A stretch of DNA of 64,000 nt from Cyclobacterium sp. SYSU L10401 (GTDB lineage: Bacteria > Bacteroidota > Bacteroidia > Cytophagales > Cyclobacteriaceae). How positions within the stretch are numbered: the stretch's first letter is position 1; every line of letters starts with the position of its first letter. Both the position numbers and the translations under genes were made by a program. Under the pieces are notes generated by a model. That model did not search any database, was not told the DNA's origin, and worked only from the letters and a program-made list of their open reading frames with translations. Of this stretch, positions 56,303 through 63,920 are shown piece after piece. The stretch spans positions 43,232 to 107,231 of the forward strand of contig NZ_WOFO01000015.1 in the NCBI RefSeq assembly GCF_010993705.1, given 5' to 3'.

Positions 56303-57105
56303 GCACAGAAAATATCGACAAGGTCTACCAATCGAAGAAAACCAATTTGTTCATCATCCTTGGAGGCATTTTTCTTACCAATGCCATCCTGGCGGAAATC
56401 ATTGGCGTAAAAATATTTTCCGGGGAAGCCACGCTGGGCCTGGCTCCCGCCAACTGGACATTTTTTGGGGATTATGTACTGGATTTTAATCTGACGGCAG
56501 GTGCTGTCATCTGGCCGGTCGTATTCCTTACCACAGACATTATCAATGAATACTATGGTAAAAAAGGCGTTAGAAAGATCAGTTTCATCACCGCAGGACT
56601 GATTGCCTATGTCTTTATTGTCATTACCCTGGTAACCGGCTTGCCACCTGCTTCTTTCTGGCTGGAGGTAAATGCAAATGACCCCTCGGGAAATCCATTC
56701 AATATAGATTATGCGTTCAATACCATCTTCAGACAAGGTTTGGGTATCATCATTGGTTCCCTGGTGGCCTTTTTACTGGGTCAACTCCTCGATGTTTTTG
56801 TTTTTCAGAAACTCAGAAAAATTACCGGTGCCAAAATGATTTGGTTGAGGGCTACAGGATCTACGCTGGTGTCCCAGTTTATCGACTCCTTTGTGGTGCT
56901 TGGCATTGCCTTTTATGTGTTTGGCAATTGGTCCGTAGAGCAGGTTATTGCCGTGGGAATCATCAATTATATTTACAAATTTTCAGTGGCCATACTGCTT
57001 ACACCATTGCTCTACGTGGGGCATGGGCTGATCGATCGCTACCTGGGTAAATCCATTGCAGAAAAGATGACCGCTGAAGCCTCCCGGGACACCTCCTTTA
57101 TTTAG
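56299..57105 (+). CDS. Queuosine precursor transporter (YhhQ family)
   Basis: This 268-residue integral membrane protein has about six membrane segments. Family patterns are ILAEIIGVKIF, VVFLTTDIINEYYGKKGVRKISF, a central SLVAFLLGQLLDVFVFQKLRK and WLRATGSTLVSQFIDSFVVLGIAF. YhhQ imports preQ0/preQ1 for queuosine in tRNA. ATGA overlap with rnz gives a tRNA-related pair. Its 3' end overlaps the convergent transporter gene by 8 bases. Confidence 0.92.
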   Translation: MSTENIDKVYQSKKTNLFIILGGIFLTNAILAEIIGVKIFSGEATLGLAPANWTFFGDYVLDFNLTAGAVIWPVVFLTTDIINEYYGKKGVRKISFITAGLIAYVFIVITLVTGLPPASFWLEVNANDPSGNPFNIDYAFNTIFRQGLGIIIGSLVAFLLGQLLDVFVFQKLRKITGAKMIWLRATGSTLVSQFIDSFVVLGIAFYVFGNWSVEQVIAVGIINYIYKFSVAILLTPLLYVGHGLIDRYLGKSIAEKMTAEASRDTSFI

Positions 57106-58081
57106 CGTCTGCTGCCAGTTTTTCTGCCAAGGCAGACCCCAGTATCAACTGAAGGGTATGGTAAAGCATTAAGGGCAACAATACCACCCCAAAAATGACC
57201 GGGTCGGGAAAAAGAATCTTCCCCATCACTGCCCCCTGTACCAGGGATTTTTTCGATCCGCAAAACAATACCGTAATGCCATCCTCCCTGTTGAATCCCA
57301 ACCATTTGGCAAGGACATACATGACCCCCAGCATAAACAAAAACAAGAGCAGCATCCAAAGCCCCAGACCCAAAACATTCTGTCCCGCAAACATATCACC
57401 GGCAAATGATTGCGAAAAAGCAGAAAAGACAATCAGCAAAATGACCGTCTGATCGAAGGATTTCAGGACTTTGCCATACCGCTGCACCCAGTAGATCAGC
57501 CATCTGTGCAGCATAAAACCAATCAGCACCGGAAGAAAGATTTGTTTCACCAGCTTCCAAACGGTAATCAATAACTCAAAATCTCCCTGGTTGCTGCTTA
57601 AAAGCAAGCCCATCCATAAGGGGGTAATCAGGATGCCAATGATGCTGGAAATACTGGCATTGAAAATGGCTGCCGGAAGGTTACCCCTGGCAATGGATAC
57701 CATGACGACAGAAGAAGATACCGTAGATGGAAGGGCGGCCAGATAAAATGTACCTACCCAGAAAAGGTTTTGCTGATTTCCAAAAACGCCGTACAACGCT
57801 AAAATGATCAGGGGAAACACCAGAAAGGTAGTACCTTGTATGAGCAGGTGCAACTTCCAGTTGGAAAGGCCTGTTTTTAAGCTGGCCGGACTGATCTTAA
57901 CCCCATAAAAAAAGAAAATAAGGGATACCCCATAATAGGTCAGGTTATCCAGGTTGACCATAGCCCTGCTGCTATCTCCCCATTCCGGAAACAAATACGC
58001 CAGCAAAATGGTCAGGAGCAGTAAAAAGAAAAAAGTATTGATCCCGGCTTTGGCCAGGCGCTTTTTAATGGATGCCATCAT
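57098..58081 (-). CDS. Bile acid:sodium symporter (BASS/SBF) family transporter
   Basis: This 327-residue protein has about ten membrane segments. The family pattern is visible in LIFFFYGVKISPASLKTGLSNWKLHLLIQGTTF, LAALPSTVSSSVVMVSIARGNLPAAIFNASISSIIGI and VLFCGSKKSLVQGAVMGKILF. This is the SLC10A7/YfeH-like branch (SBF_like). The substrate is unknown. Its ATG overlaps the last base of the beta-lactamase-like gene's stop, so the two are likely cotranscribed. Confidence 0.88.
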   Translation of the reverse strand: MMASIKKRLAKAGINTFFFLLLLTILLAYLFPEWGDSSRAMVNLDNLTYYGVSLIFFFYGVKISPASLKTGLSNWKLHLLIQGTTFLVFPLIILALYGVFGNQQNLFWVGTFYLAALPSTVSSSVVMVSIARGNLPAAIFNASISSIIGILITPLWMGLLLSSNQGDFELLITVWKLVKQIFLPVLIGFMLHRWLIYWVQRYGKVLKSFDQTVILLIVFSAFSQSFAGDMFAGQNVLGLGLWMLLLFLFMLGVMYVLAKWLGFNREDGITVLFCGSKKSLVQGAVMGKILFPDPVIFGVVLLPLMLYHTLQLILGSALAEKLAADAK

Positions 58082-58983
58082 CAGGAATTTTCCCCACTTA
58101 CAAAATCATAAATCAATTTGCTGATGGCTGAGATGGCCTCCTTACCAGCAGGCAAATCTTCCAGGTTTTTGGTTAAAATGACCAACACATAACTTCTCCC
58201 ATCCGGGAGGGTCAGGATGGCGGCATCATGTTGCACGCCGGTAATGGCCCCCGTTTTATGAGCAATTTTCACTGTCTCAGGCAGCAACTTCGGGATCAGG
58301 TCTTTGTAATACTGATCGTACAGGATATCCATCATCTGGCGGCTTTCCTCCTGCCCGACCGCCTCACCGGTAGCTATGGCTTTCATGATCAGCATCATGT
58401 CCAGGGCAGTGGTGGTATTGCTGAGCCCGGCATCAAAAGCCTTCAGGTCCTCCACTCCCCGAAGCACCTGTATGTCTGCCGCTCCCAATTCCCTCATGGT
58501 TTGGGTCACATTTTCTGCCCCTACCCTTTCGATCAGGATATTGGTGGCCAGGTTACTGCTTTTGATGATCATCTGATACATCAGTTCATATACCGTGGCC
58601 TTTTTCCCGATACGCTCGTAAAGCCCCTCCTGGCTATCCACTCCCAGGTCCATACTATAGGAGCTTCCGTCAACAATACTCTTGAATTCATTGAGGATCA
58701 AAATCGAATCATCCAGGGCAATCTGACCAGAACCGACCTGCTTATAAATCTCTATCATTACCGGCGTTTTCATGGTGCTTGCCGCATGGAACACCTCTTT
58801 CTCATTGATCAGCAACTGCGTCTCCGAACCGTCCAATAGGCTAAAAGCAACACCAAAATCTCCTGCTGTGCCGGCTATTACAGCCTGAATATCGGCTTCC
58901 AGTTCTTCTGTGGAATTGGTCCGTTGTTGCTCCGCACAGCCAAAACAAAAGTAAAGGGCAATAATCGAAATTATTTTTTTCAT
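58081..58983 (-). CDS. Class A beta-lactamase-like serine hydrolase lipoprotein
   Basis: The 300-residue protein has a lipoprotein signal (MKKIISIIALYFCFGC, Cys16). Penicillin-recognising motifs are in order: S69-T-M-K72, S142-S-N144, and K243-T-G245 in AHKTGAITGV. A candidate omega-loop glutamate is E178 in RGVEDLKAFDAG. These fit the PenP-type group, though activity on beta-lactams is not implied by sequence alone; a peptidoglycan-fragment role is possible. It is cotranscribed with the BASS transporter. Confidence 0.88.
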   Translation of the reverse strand: MKKIISIIALYFCFGCAEQQRTNSTEELEADIQAVIAGTAGDFGVAFSLLDGSETQLLINEKEVFHAASTMKTPVMIEIYKQVGSGQIALDDSILILNEFKSIVDGSSYSMDLGVDSQEGLYERIGKKATVYELMYQMIIKSSNLATNILIERVGAENVTQTMRELGAADIQVLRGVEDLKAFDAGLSNTTTALDMMLIMKAIATGEAVGQEESRQMMDILYDQYYKDLIPKLLPETVKIAHKTGAITGVQHDAAILTLPDGRSYVLVILTKNLEDLPAGKEAISAISKLIYDFVSGENS

Positions 58984-59027
58984 CGATGGATTATTTAGTG
59001 GTTGTTTTTTTACAGCTTAAACATGCC

Positions 59028-60446
59028 TCAGAACATCAGCCAAACCCAGGCCATCACGGCAAGAAAGGCGATGAGCGGTCCCAGAAAGATAAAGAATAAT
59101 CCACCGGTACGGAAATCTTTTTGTTCCACCAGACCGGTCGCATAGGCAATGGCATTGGCAGGCGTCGAAACCGGCAGCAGCAGGGAACAGGAACAGCTGA
59201 TGGCTACCATCACCGGCCCGGCAAGGCCATAGATTCCCGGCAAGGCCAGGCTCAGGGGCACTAGAATGGAAGCGGCTGCGGTATTGCTCATGACATTGGA
59301 GAGCAGAACCGCTACCAGGCAAAAGAAAATGGTAATAAACAGCATGGGCAGGGGCAAATTATTGATTTTGGCCATGACGATTTCAGCCAGACCTACCTCT
59401 ACCAAAGCTATACCCAGGGCCAGTCCCCCTGCCACCAGCATCAGGGTATCCCAGGGGAGACTCCTGACCTGTTCGGAGTGAATCACCTGGGTCATGGTGA
59501 GCAGGACTATGGGAATGGCAGAAGTAGCGGCAACGGGAATTCCATGTAAGGGCTCGGTCAGCCACATCAACACGGTGAGGGAAAGGGTGAAAATGACGGC
59601 ATATTTCTTAAATGGATCAACTTCCCCTACGCCTTTTGGCAAAAGTGACAGGTCCAAAACAACGCCCGAAAAATCATGTTTTTTACAAAGGAATTTCCAA
59701 AAAAGCCATACCAGCAACAAGCCACTGGGAAAACCAACGATCATCCAGTCCACAAAAGTAATGGTGATTCCTTTTTCCTGAAGGGCCCCTACCGCTATGG
59801 CATTGGGGGTACTTCCAATGATGGTGCCTATCCCTCCCACCGAAGCAGCTGCCGGAATGGCCGTCAGCAGGGCCTTGGCATACGCAGATTTTTTACCGAT
59901 CAATTGTATCAATGGAATGATAGAGGATACCATCATCGCAGTAGTGGCCGTATTGGACATGATCATGCTCGCAATAGCAGTAGTCATCATCAGCCCCAAA
60001 AGCAAATGTTCCGGCCTTTGACCAAAACTGCGTACGGTAAAGCGAAAAAGCTGACGGTCCAACTCCACCATACTCATCCCTTTGGCCAGAAAAAATCCGC
60101 CCAACAAAAGCCAAACCACATTGCTGGTCCAGGTACTTACATACAGATCGGGGGGCATGGTCTTTTCAAAAAACCAATCGGTACTGAATCCCGTCAGCAA
60201 AGCCGCAATGATAAATATCCCCACAGCAAATGGAGGCATGGCTTCAGTGATCCATAGGCCTATGGCCAGAATGCTGATAAAAAAAACAAAGTTAACCGGA
60301 GGATCATAACCGATTTTTCGGAAAAAATAGCTCACCAGCAATGCCATCAGGAAATTACCAATAAAACTGGAAGTGCTGAAAATCCAATTCAACCTGAGTT
60401 TTCTGTAAAGAATCTGGGCTGCACTCCTGGAATCTGAATAAAACAT
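59028..60446 (-). CDS. DASS family sodium:dicarboxylate/sulfate-type symporter
   Basis: This 472-residue transporter has about 11-12 membrane segments. DASS signatures are MSNTATTAMMVSSIIPLIQLIG (with the SNT motif), GGIGTIIGSTPNAIAVGALQEKG and the second-half repeat NVMSNTAAASILVPLSLALPG. Family members carry succinate, citrate, sulfate or phosphate-like anions with Na+. The proximity of sdh genes is not close enough to argue a substrate. The gene is separate from the beta-lactamase-like unit by 45 bases. Confidence 0.92.
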   Translation of the reverse strand: MFYSDSRSAAQILYRKLRLNWIFSTSSFIGNFLMALLVSYFFRKIGYDPPVNFVFFISILAIGLWITEAMPPFAVGIFIIAALLTGFSTDWFFEKTMPPDLYVSTWTSNVVWLLLGGFFLAKGMSMVELDRQLFRFTVRSFGQRPEHLLLGLMMTTAIASMIMSNTATTAMMVSSIIPLIQLIGKKSAYAKALLTAIPAAASVGGIGTIIGSTPNAIAVGALQEKGITITFVDWMIVGFPSGLLLVWLFWKFLCKKHDFSGVVLDLSLLPKGVGEVDPFKKYAVIFTLSLTVLMWLTEPLHGIPVAATSAIPIVLLTMTQVIHSEQVRSLPWDTLMLVAGGLALGIALVEVGLAEIVMAKINNLPLPMLFITIFFCLVAVLLSNVMSNTAAASILVPLSLALPGIYGLAGPVMVAISCSCSLLLPVSTPANAIAYATGLVEQKDFRTGGLFFIFLGPLIAFLAVMAWVWLMF

Positions 60447-60652
60447 TATTTATTGGTTTAAGCGGTTCAAAAAGATGCGGTCGTTTAAATGTACTTTTTG
60501 CAAAAAACAAGCAGGCTTACCTCCTGCCTACTCATCAGGCAATTTACAGAAAATTTAAGAAAATTTTACCCGGCAGTGATCCAAAGCCAGAGGCAAGCTC
60601 GTAACTACTGCCAAATAAGAAAATAACACAAACGACTAAATTTTAATTGACC

Positions 60653-61672
60653 ATGAAAAAGTATTGGAATGTAACGAAAACAATGAGTTTGGGATTGATG
60701 GTAGCCGGACTGGGGCTCTTTTCGGCCTGTAACGATGATCCGGAACCGGAAATGCCTTTTACTCCCGGCATGGAAACCTTTGATTATGCCTTTAACGAAG
60801 GGCAATTGCTGGACAATCCAGCCACAGCCTATAATGGAGACGGCGAAGGGGATCATCCGAGAAACCTATCCGCCCAACTGGAGATCACAGAAATGGAAAA
60901 CGGCAATGCTGAAGTAACCATCCGTCTGGAAAACGGACTGGATGGCATGCAGTATCCGGTGCATGTACATGATGCGGCGGATCCCAGCACCACACCCAAT
61001 GGCACTCCCTATAATGAAACGCCTAATGGAGACATTTTTGCCGGGATGATCAGCGTAAGCAATGGCATGGGCAGCGGAAGCATGGAAACCGAGATGGACT
61101 ATCAGATGTTGCTGGATACCTATGAAGGCTTTTTGGTGGTGCACGATCCTACCCAGGACCTGAGCACCACAGACCTGGGCACCTACCTGGTACTAGGCGT
61201 ATTCGGACAGGACCTTGCAGAAGCAGAGGCAAATTTGCGTACCGAAACCTTTATGTATGACTTTAATGAGGGGCAATTACTGGACAATACCGACCTGGCC
61301 TACGAAGGAGATCATGCCCGTGACCTGATGGCAGAGATAATGGTGGAAGAAATGATTGACGGAACCTCCAAGATCACCATCAGTCTGATGAATACCATGG
61401 AAGGCATGACATACATGGTACATGCCCATGATGCTGCTGACCCGTCTACTACACCTAACGGTACTCCTTACAATGAAACACCCAATGGCGACATCTTTGC
61501 CGGAGGCATTGAGGGCAATGGAGGAACCGTGATGGCCGAGAATGAGTTGGAGATTTCTTACAATGAATTGACAAGAGACTACGAGGGCTTTCTGGTGGTG
61601 CATGATCCCACGCAGGAAATCAGCACGGTAGATTTGACCACCTACCTGGTACTGGGTGCCTTTGCAAGATAA
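60653..61672 (+). CDS. Two-repeat lipoprotein with CHRD/SOD-like beta-domain pattern
   Basis: From the ATG at 60653 (a TTG lies at 60647) the protein has 339 residues. A lipobox GLFSAC gives Cys26. Two copies of a domain of about 140 residues follow, each running from ETFxYxFNEGQLLDN to GFLVVHDPTQ and TYLVLG. Each carries a histidine pair (HVHDAAD, HAHDAAD). The pattern is CHRD-like and recalls Cu/Zn-SOD folds, but no assignment is secure. A stretch of 26 residues (codons 60968-61045 and 61427-61504) is identical between the repeats. Confidence 0.7.
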   Translation: MKKYWNVTKTMSLGLMVAGLGLFSACNDDPEPEMPFTPGMETFDYAFNEGQLLDNPATAYNGDGEGDHPRNLSAQLEITEMENGNAEVTIRLENGLDGMQYPVHVHDAADPSTTPNGTPYNETPNGDIFAGMISVSNGMGSGSMETEMDYQMLLDTYEGFLVVHDPTQDLSTTDLGTYLVLGVFGQDLAEAEANLRTETFMYDFNEGQLLDNTDLAYEGDHARDLMAEIMVEEMIDGTSKITISLMNTMEGMTYMVHAHDAADPSTTPNGTPYNETPNGDIFAGGIEGNGGTVMAENELEISYNELTRDYEGFLVVHDPTQEISTVDLTTYLVLGAFAR

Positions 61673-62023
61673 TTTTTTAATAATAAATGTTGGTCAAGAG
61701 GTCATGGGAGCGATTCCATGGCCTTTTTTTGTTCGTTCTGGCAGGTTGCTGACTTACTTTTCGGACTGACCTCCCCCGGTCCCCTCCTGTTTTCAGGAGA
61801 TTGAGGATGGGAATTAAAAATTATAGTTATTGGAACCAAAGCCGCCTTTATTCAGGCTTTGGCTTGACATGTAATAGTGAAAACCCTCGGAGTCGTTTTC
61901 CTCCAGGCCCTGACCAACTTCCTTAAATGTACCAAAATATTATTTTAACCAGGCAATTCCTATCCGTCTGCCGAATAGAAGATTCCTCCCAAATTGATAG
62001 CGTCCAAGGTAGACACTTCGTTG
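61673..62023. other. Intergenic region with hairpins between the lipoprotein and HigA genes
   Basis: About 351 bases with no supported gene. After the terminator it holds two more dyads: CTCCTG/CAGGAG with a TTTT loop (61784-61799) and an 8-base-pair stem CCAAAGCC/GGCTTTGG (61836-61862). Neither has a following T-run. They could be remnants of a mobile element, or they may terminate the minus-strand higBA transcript. Confidence 0.45.
61700..61730 (+). terminator. Rho-independent terminator after the two-repeat lipoprotein gene
   Basis: GGTCATGG (61700-61707) pairs with CCATGGCC (61716-61723) with one G-U pair around an 8-base loop, followed by seven T residues. It begins 28 bases after the stop. 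Confidence 0.85.
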
Positions 62024-62584
62024 TCAATCTATTTGTAAATCAAAATCCCTTTCTTTAAGCCTGATTTTATTTTTTGAAAGCGACGCTAATGTCTTATTAA
62101 TATAAGAAGCTCTCTCTTGGTTTATAAAAGCTGGTATTAAATCCTCAAATTTTATCTTAAACAGTCGATTAATTACAACTAAATCATCCTTGGAAAATGG
62201 CCTTAACCCATTTATCAATTCAGACATGTAGCCTTTTCTATGCCCAAGAATTTTGGCCAAATCATTTTGATTTAATCCTGCCTCCTTGAGTTTCATTTTA
62301 ATCAGCTCTTTTCTTTTTTGAGAAAACATATTTTCAGCCTCAACTAACGTTTCAGCTAAATCACTCTCTTTGATCTGATCTTTGCTTAAACGATCCTCAT
62401 CTGACCAATTATCCTTTTCGTAATTTTTAATCAAATCACGTAAATGGTTCCTTATTGGTTCATATAATTTATTGTTTTTAACCAGCACCCGAAGCTGCAA
62501 AAACAGCGATGATGCTTTTTCATATTCCAGCTCACTTGTCAGAGAAGTAATCTTTTGTATGTTTTGTATTGAAAATTTATCCAT
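62024..62584 (-). CDS. higA: HigA-type helix-turn-helix antitoxin
   Basis: The 186-residue protein has an extended helical N-terminus and an Xre/HigA-like helix-turn-helix at about residues 92-150 (RKELIKMKLKEAGLNQNDLAKILGHR, then YMSELINGLRPFS). HigA proteins neutralise HigB and repress their own promoter. The gene is one base downstream of the toxin gene, the toxin-first order typical of higBA. The sequence is markedly AT-richer than neighbours, suggesting acquisition. Confidence 0.85.
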   Translation of the reverse strand: MDKFSIQNIQKITSLTSELEYEKASSLFLQLRVLVKNNKLYEPIRNHLRDLIKNYEKDNWSDEDRLSKDQIKESDLAETLVEAENMFSQKRKELIKMKLKEAGLNQNDLAKILGHRKGYMSELINGLRPFSKDDLVVINRLFKIKFEDLIPAFINQERASYINKTLASLSKNKIRLKERDFDLQID

Positions 62585-62585
62585 T

Positions 62586-62942
62586 TTATATCAGTTTTTG
62601 ACCACATAGCCACTTCTCAATTGTCGTCTTATTACCTTTGAAAGTTTTATCATATTCCTCATGGGAGCCAGTCCAGATAACGGTTGCCTCGCTGTCCTCA
62701 AATACTATCAAAATCATAGTACGATGGAAATTTATATCAAAAAAGTAAAATCCATCACTATGCACACAATCGCAATCAGGTCGGGCTTCTTTAATTTCAG
62801 TCTGCTTTGTCCAATTGGCATTTTCAATAGATGAAATTAATTTATCAATGGCCTTAATCAACTGCGTATTGCCACGGTTTTTGTTTTTGAGCTTAATCAG
62901 CTTATGTTTTCGTAATAATTCCAAAATCTTGCCAGTACTCAA
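62586..62942 (-). CDS. higB: HigB-type RelE-superfamily mRNA interferase toxin
   Basis: The 118-residue protein ends with the HigB-family pattern DCDCVHSDGFYFFDINFHRT, ILIVFEDSEATVIWTGSHEEYDKTF and TTIEKWLCGQKLI. The family cleaves mRNA at ribosomes when free of HigA. The best start is TTG at 62942: no ATG or GTG is present upstream in frame before a stop, and the only downstream ATG is inside the conserved core. A palindromic candidate operator lies 18 bases upstream. Confidence 0.85.
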   Translation of the reverse strand: MSTGKILELLRKHKLIKLKNKNRGNTQLIKAIDKLISSIENANWTKQTEIKEARPDCDCVHSDGFYFFDINFHRTMILIVFEDSEATVIWTGSHEEYDKTFKGNKTTIEKWLCGQKLI

Positions 62943-62960
62943 CGCAAAGATGAAAAATAT

Positions 62961-62979
62961 GTTCCATATATTATAGAAC
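62961..62979. promoter_or_regulatory. Candidate autoregulatory operator of higBA
   Basis: The 19-base element running from GTTCCATATA to TTATAGAAC is an imperfect dyad with GTTC/GAAC arms and an AT-rich core. Its position just before the higB start fits repression by HigA. Binding has not been shown. Confidence 0.45.
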
Positions 62980-63091
62980 TCAATCTATTTTTTTGCCTTT
63001 GAATTTCGGAAGGGGTTTTACGAAAGTCAGAAAAATGGGCCAACAAAAACCCTGGTGATAAAAATTTAAAGGTTTGGAACCAAATTTGTGC

Positions 63092-63099
63092 TACTTTTG
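63092..63099 (+). promoter_or_regulatory. Putative -7 promoter element for ssrA
   Basis: TACTTTTG matches TAnnTTTG 16 bases before the mature 5' end. TTTG at 63073-63076 lies 15 bases upstream of it as a candidate -33 element. Confidence 0.5.
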
Positions 63100-63115
63100 T
63101 CTATTCATTTCAAAT

Positions 63116-63517
63116 GGGGCTGACCGGTTTTGACAGTAGGTGTAAGGACTGGGCTCGCATGCAGGCTGGAGTATGTACGGCCTTGAAAGATTCATACGAA
63201 CCATACTTGGCGAATCTAATTACGCCATGGCTGCCTAATCTTACCCTTCGGGGAATAGATACTGCTTAAAGGGTTGAGCTTCGATAGATGCTCCCCGGCC
63301 ACATCCCACTACCCGTTGCACTGTCCGGGTAGAGTTGGGGTGTCGACTTGACGGTGCTGCTCCCTGTGAGGCTACTAAGCAGGGCTAAGACAAGTGGCTA
63401 AGCCGGAAGTAGGTGTGTCACCCAGCAGCTTTCGGCCGACAATCCAATCGGTGACTAAGCATGTAGACGGTACGGTGTTTCCCTATCTGGACGCGGGTTC
63501 GACTCCCGCCAGCTCCA
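63116..63517 (+). ncRNA. ssrA: Transfer-messenger RNA
   Basis: The 5' end GGGGCTGACCGGTTTTGACA and the 3' end with T-arm GGGTTCGACTCCCGCCAGCTCCA form the tRNA-like domain. The internal frame at 63209-63238 reads GESNYAMAA then TAA, a typical Bacteroidota proteolysis tag with the resume codon GGC. CCA is not encoded in full after the discriminator base at 63517, so it is probably added. Pseudoknot regions lie between 63250 and 63450. It rescues stalled ribosomes with SmpB. Confidence 0.96.
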
Positions 63518-63524
63518 CACCCTC

Positions 63525-63570
63525 AAACCCTAACTAACTTTAAATAAGGTAGTTAGGGTTTTTGTTTTTT
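63525..63570 (+). terminator. Rho-independent terminator of ssrA
   Basis: A perfect 12-base-pair stem (63525-63536, AAACCCTAACTA, with 63550-63561) encloses a 13-base loop and is followed by TTTGTTTTTT. Confidence 0.9.
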
Positions 63571-63920
63571 AATAGGGTGTGAATTGGGGTGTTGATTTTA
63601 GCTTTTTGGAGGACAAAATAGAAATAAATAGGAATGAGCATTTTTCAGGCTAACCTGCTCTTGGCACAACATCCCTTTTTCTTCTTTAGAAGTTTTTCAG
63701 TTGACGTAAAAAAAGCAAATCCAGCCTGCTAATGCTGAAATTAAAAATACTATTTTTACCGTTACTCATAAAAAATGTGCAGAACCCGCTTGATTCCTTT
63801 TACGAATTCCTTATTTTAACCAATTAAAATTGGCAATCGGGGGCATCACAGTACGTATACATGCAGCCCCCAACCCCAGGAAATAGTTTATTCAGATGTT
63901 AGTGGATATAACGGTTCGTC
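63571..63920. other. Downstream flank of ssrA; no gene supported
   Basis: About 350 AT-rich bases. I see a small dyad CCAATT/ATTGG near 63820 but no coding frame, RNA or integrase start. The region may be island or insertion-site debris downstream of ssrA, a common integration target. Confidence 0.4.

Noticed and set aside
58228..58839. 203-codon frame antisense to the beta-lactamase-like gene
   Set aside because: A shadow frame of a gene with intact catalytic motifs.
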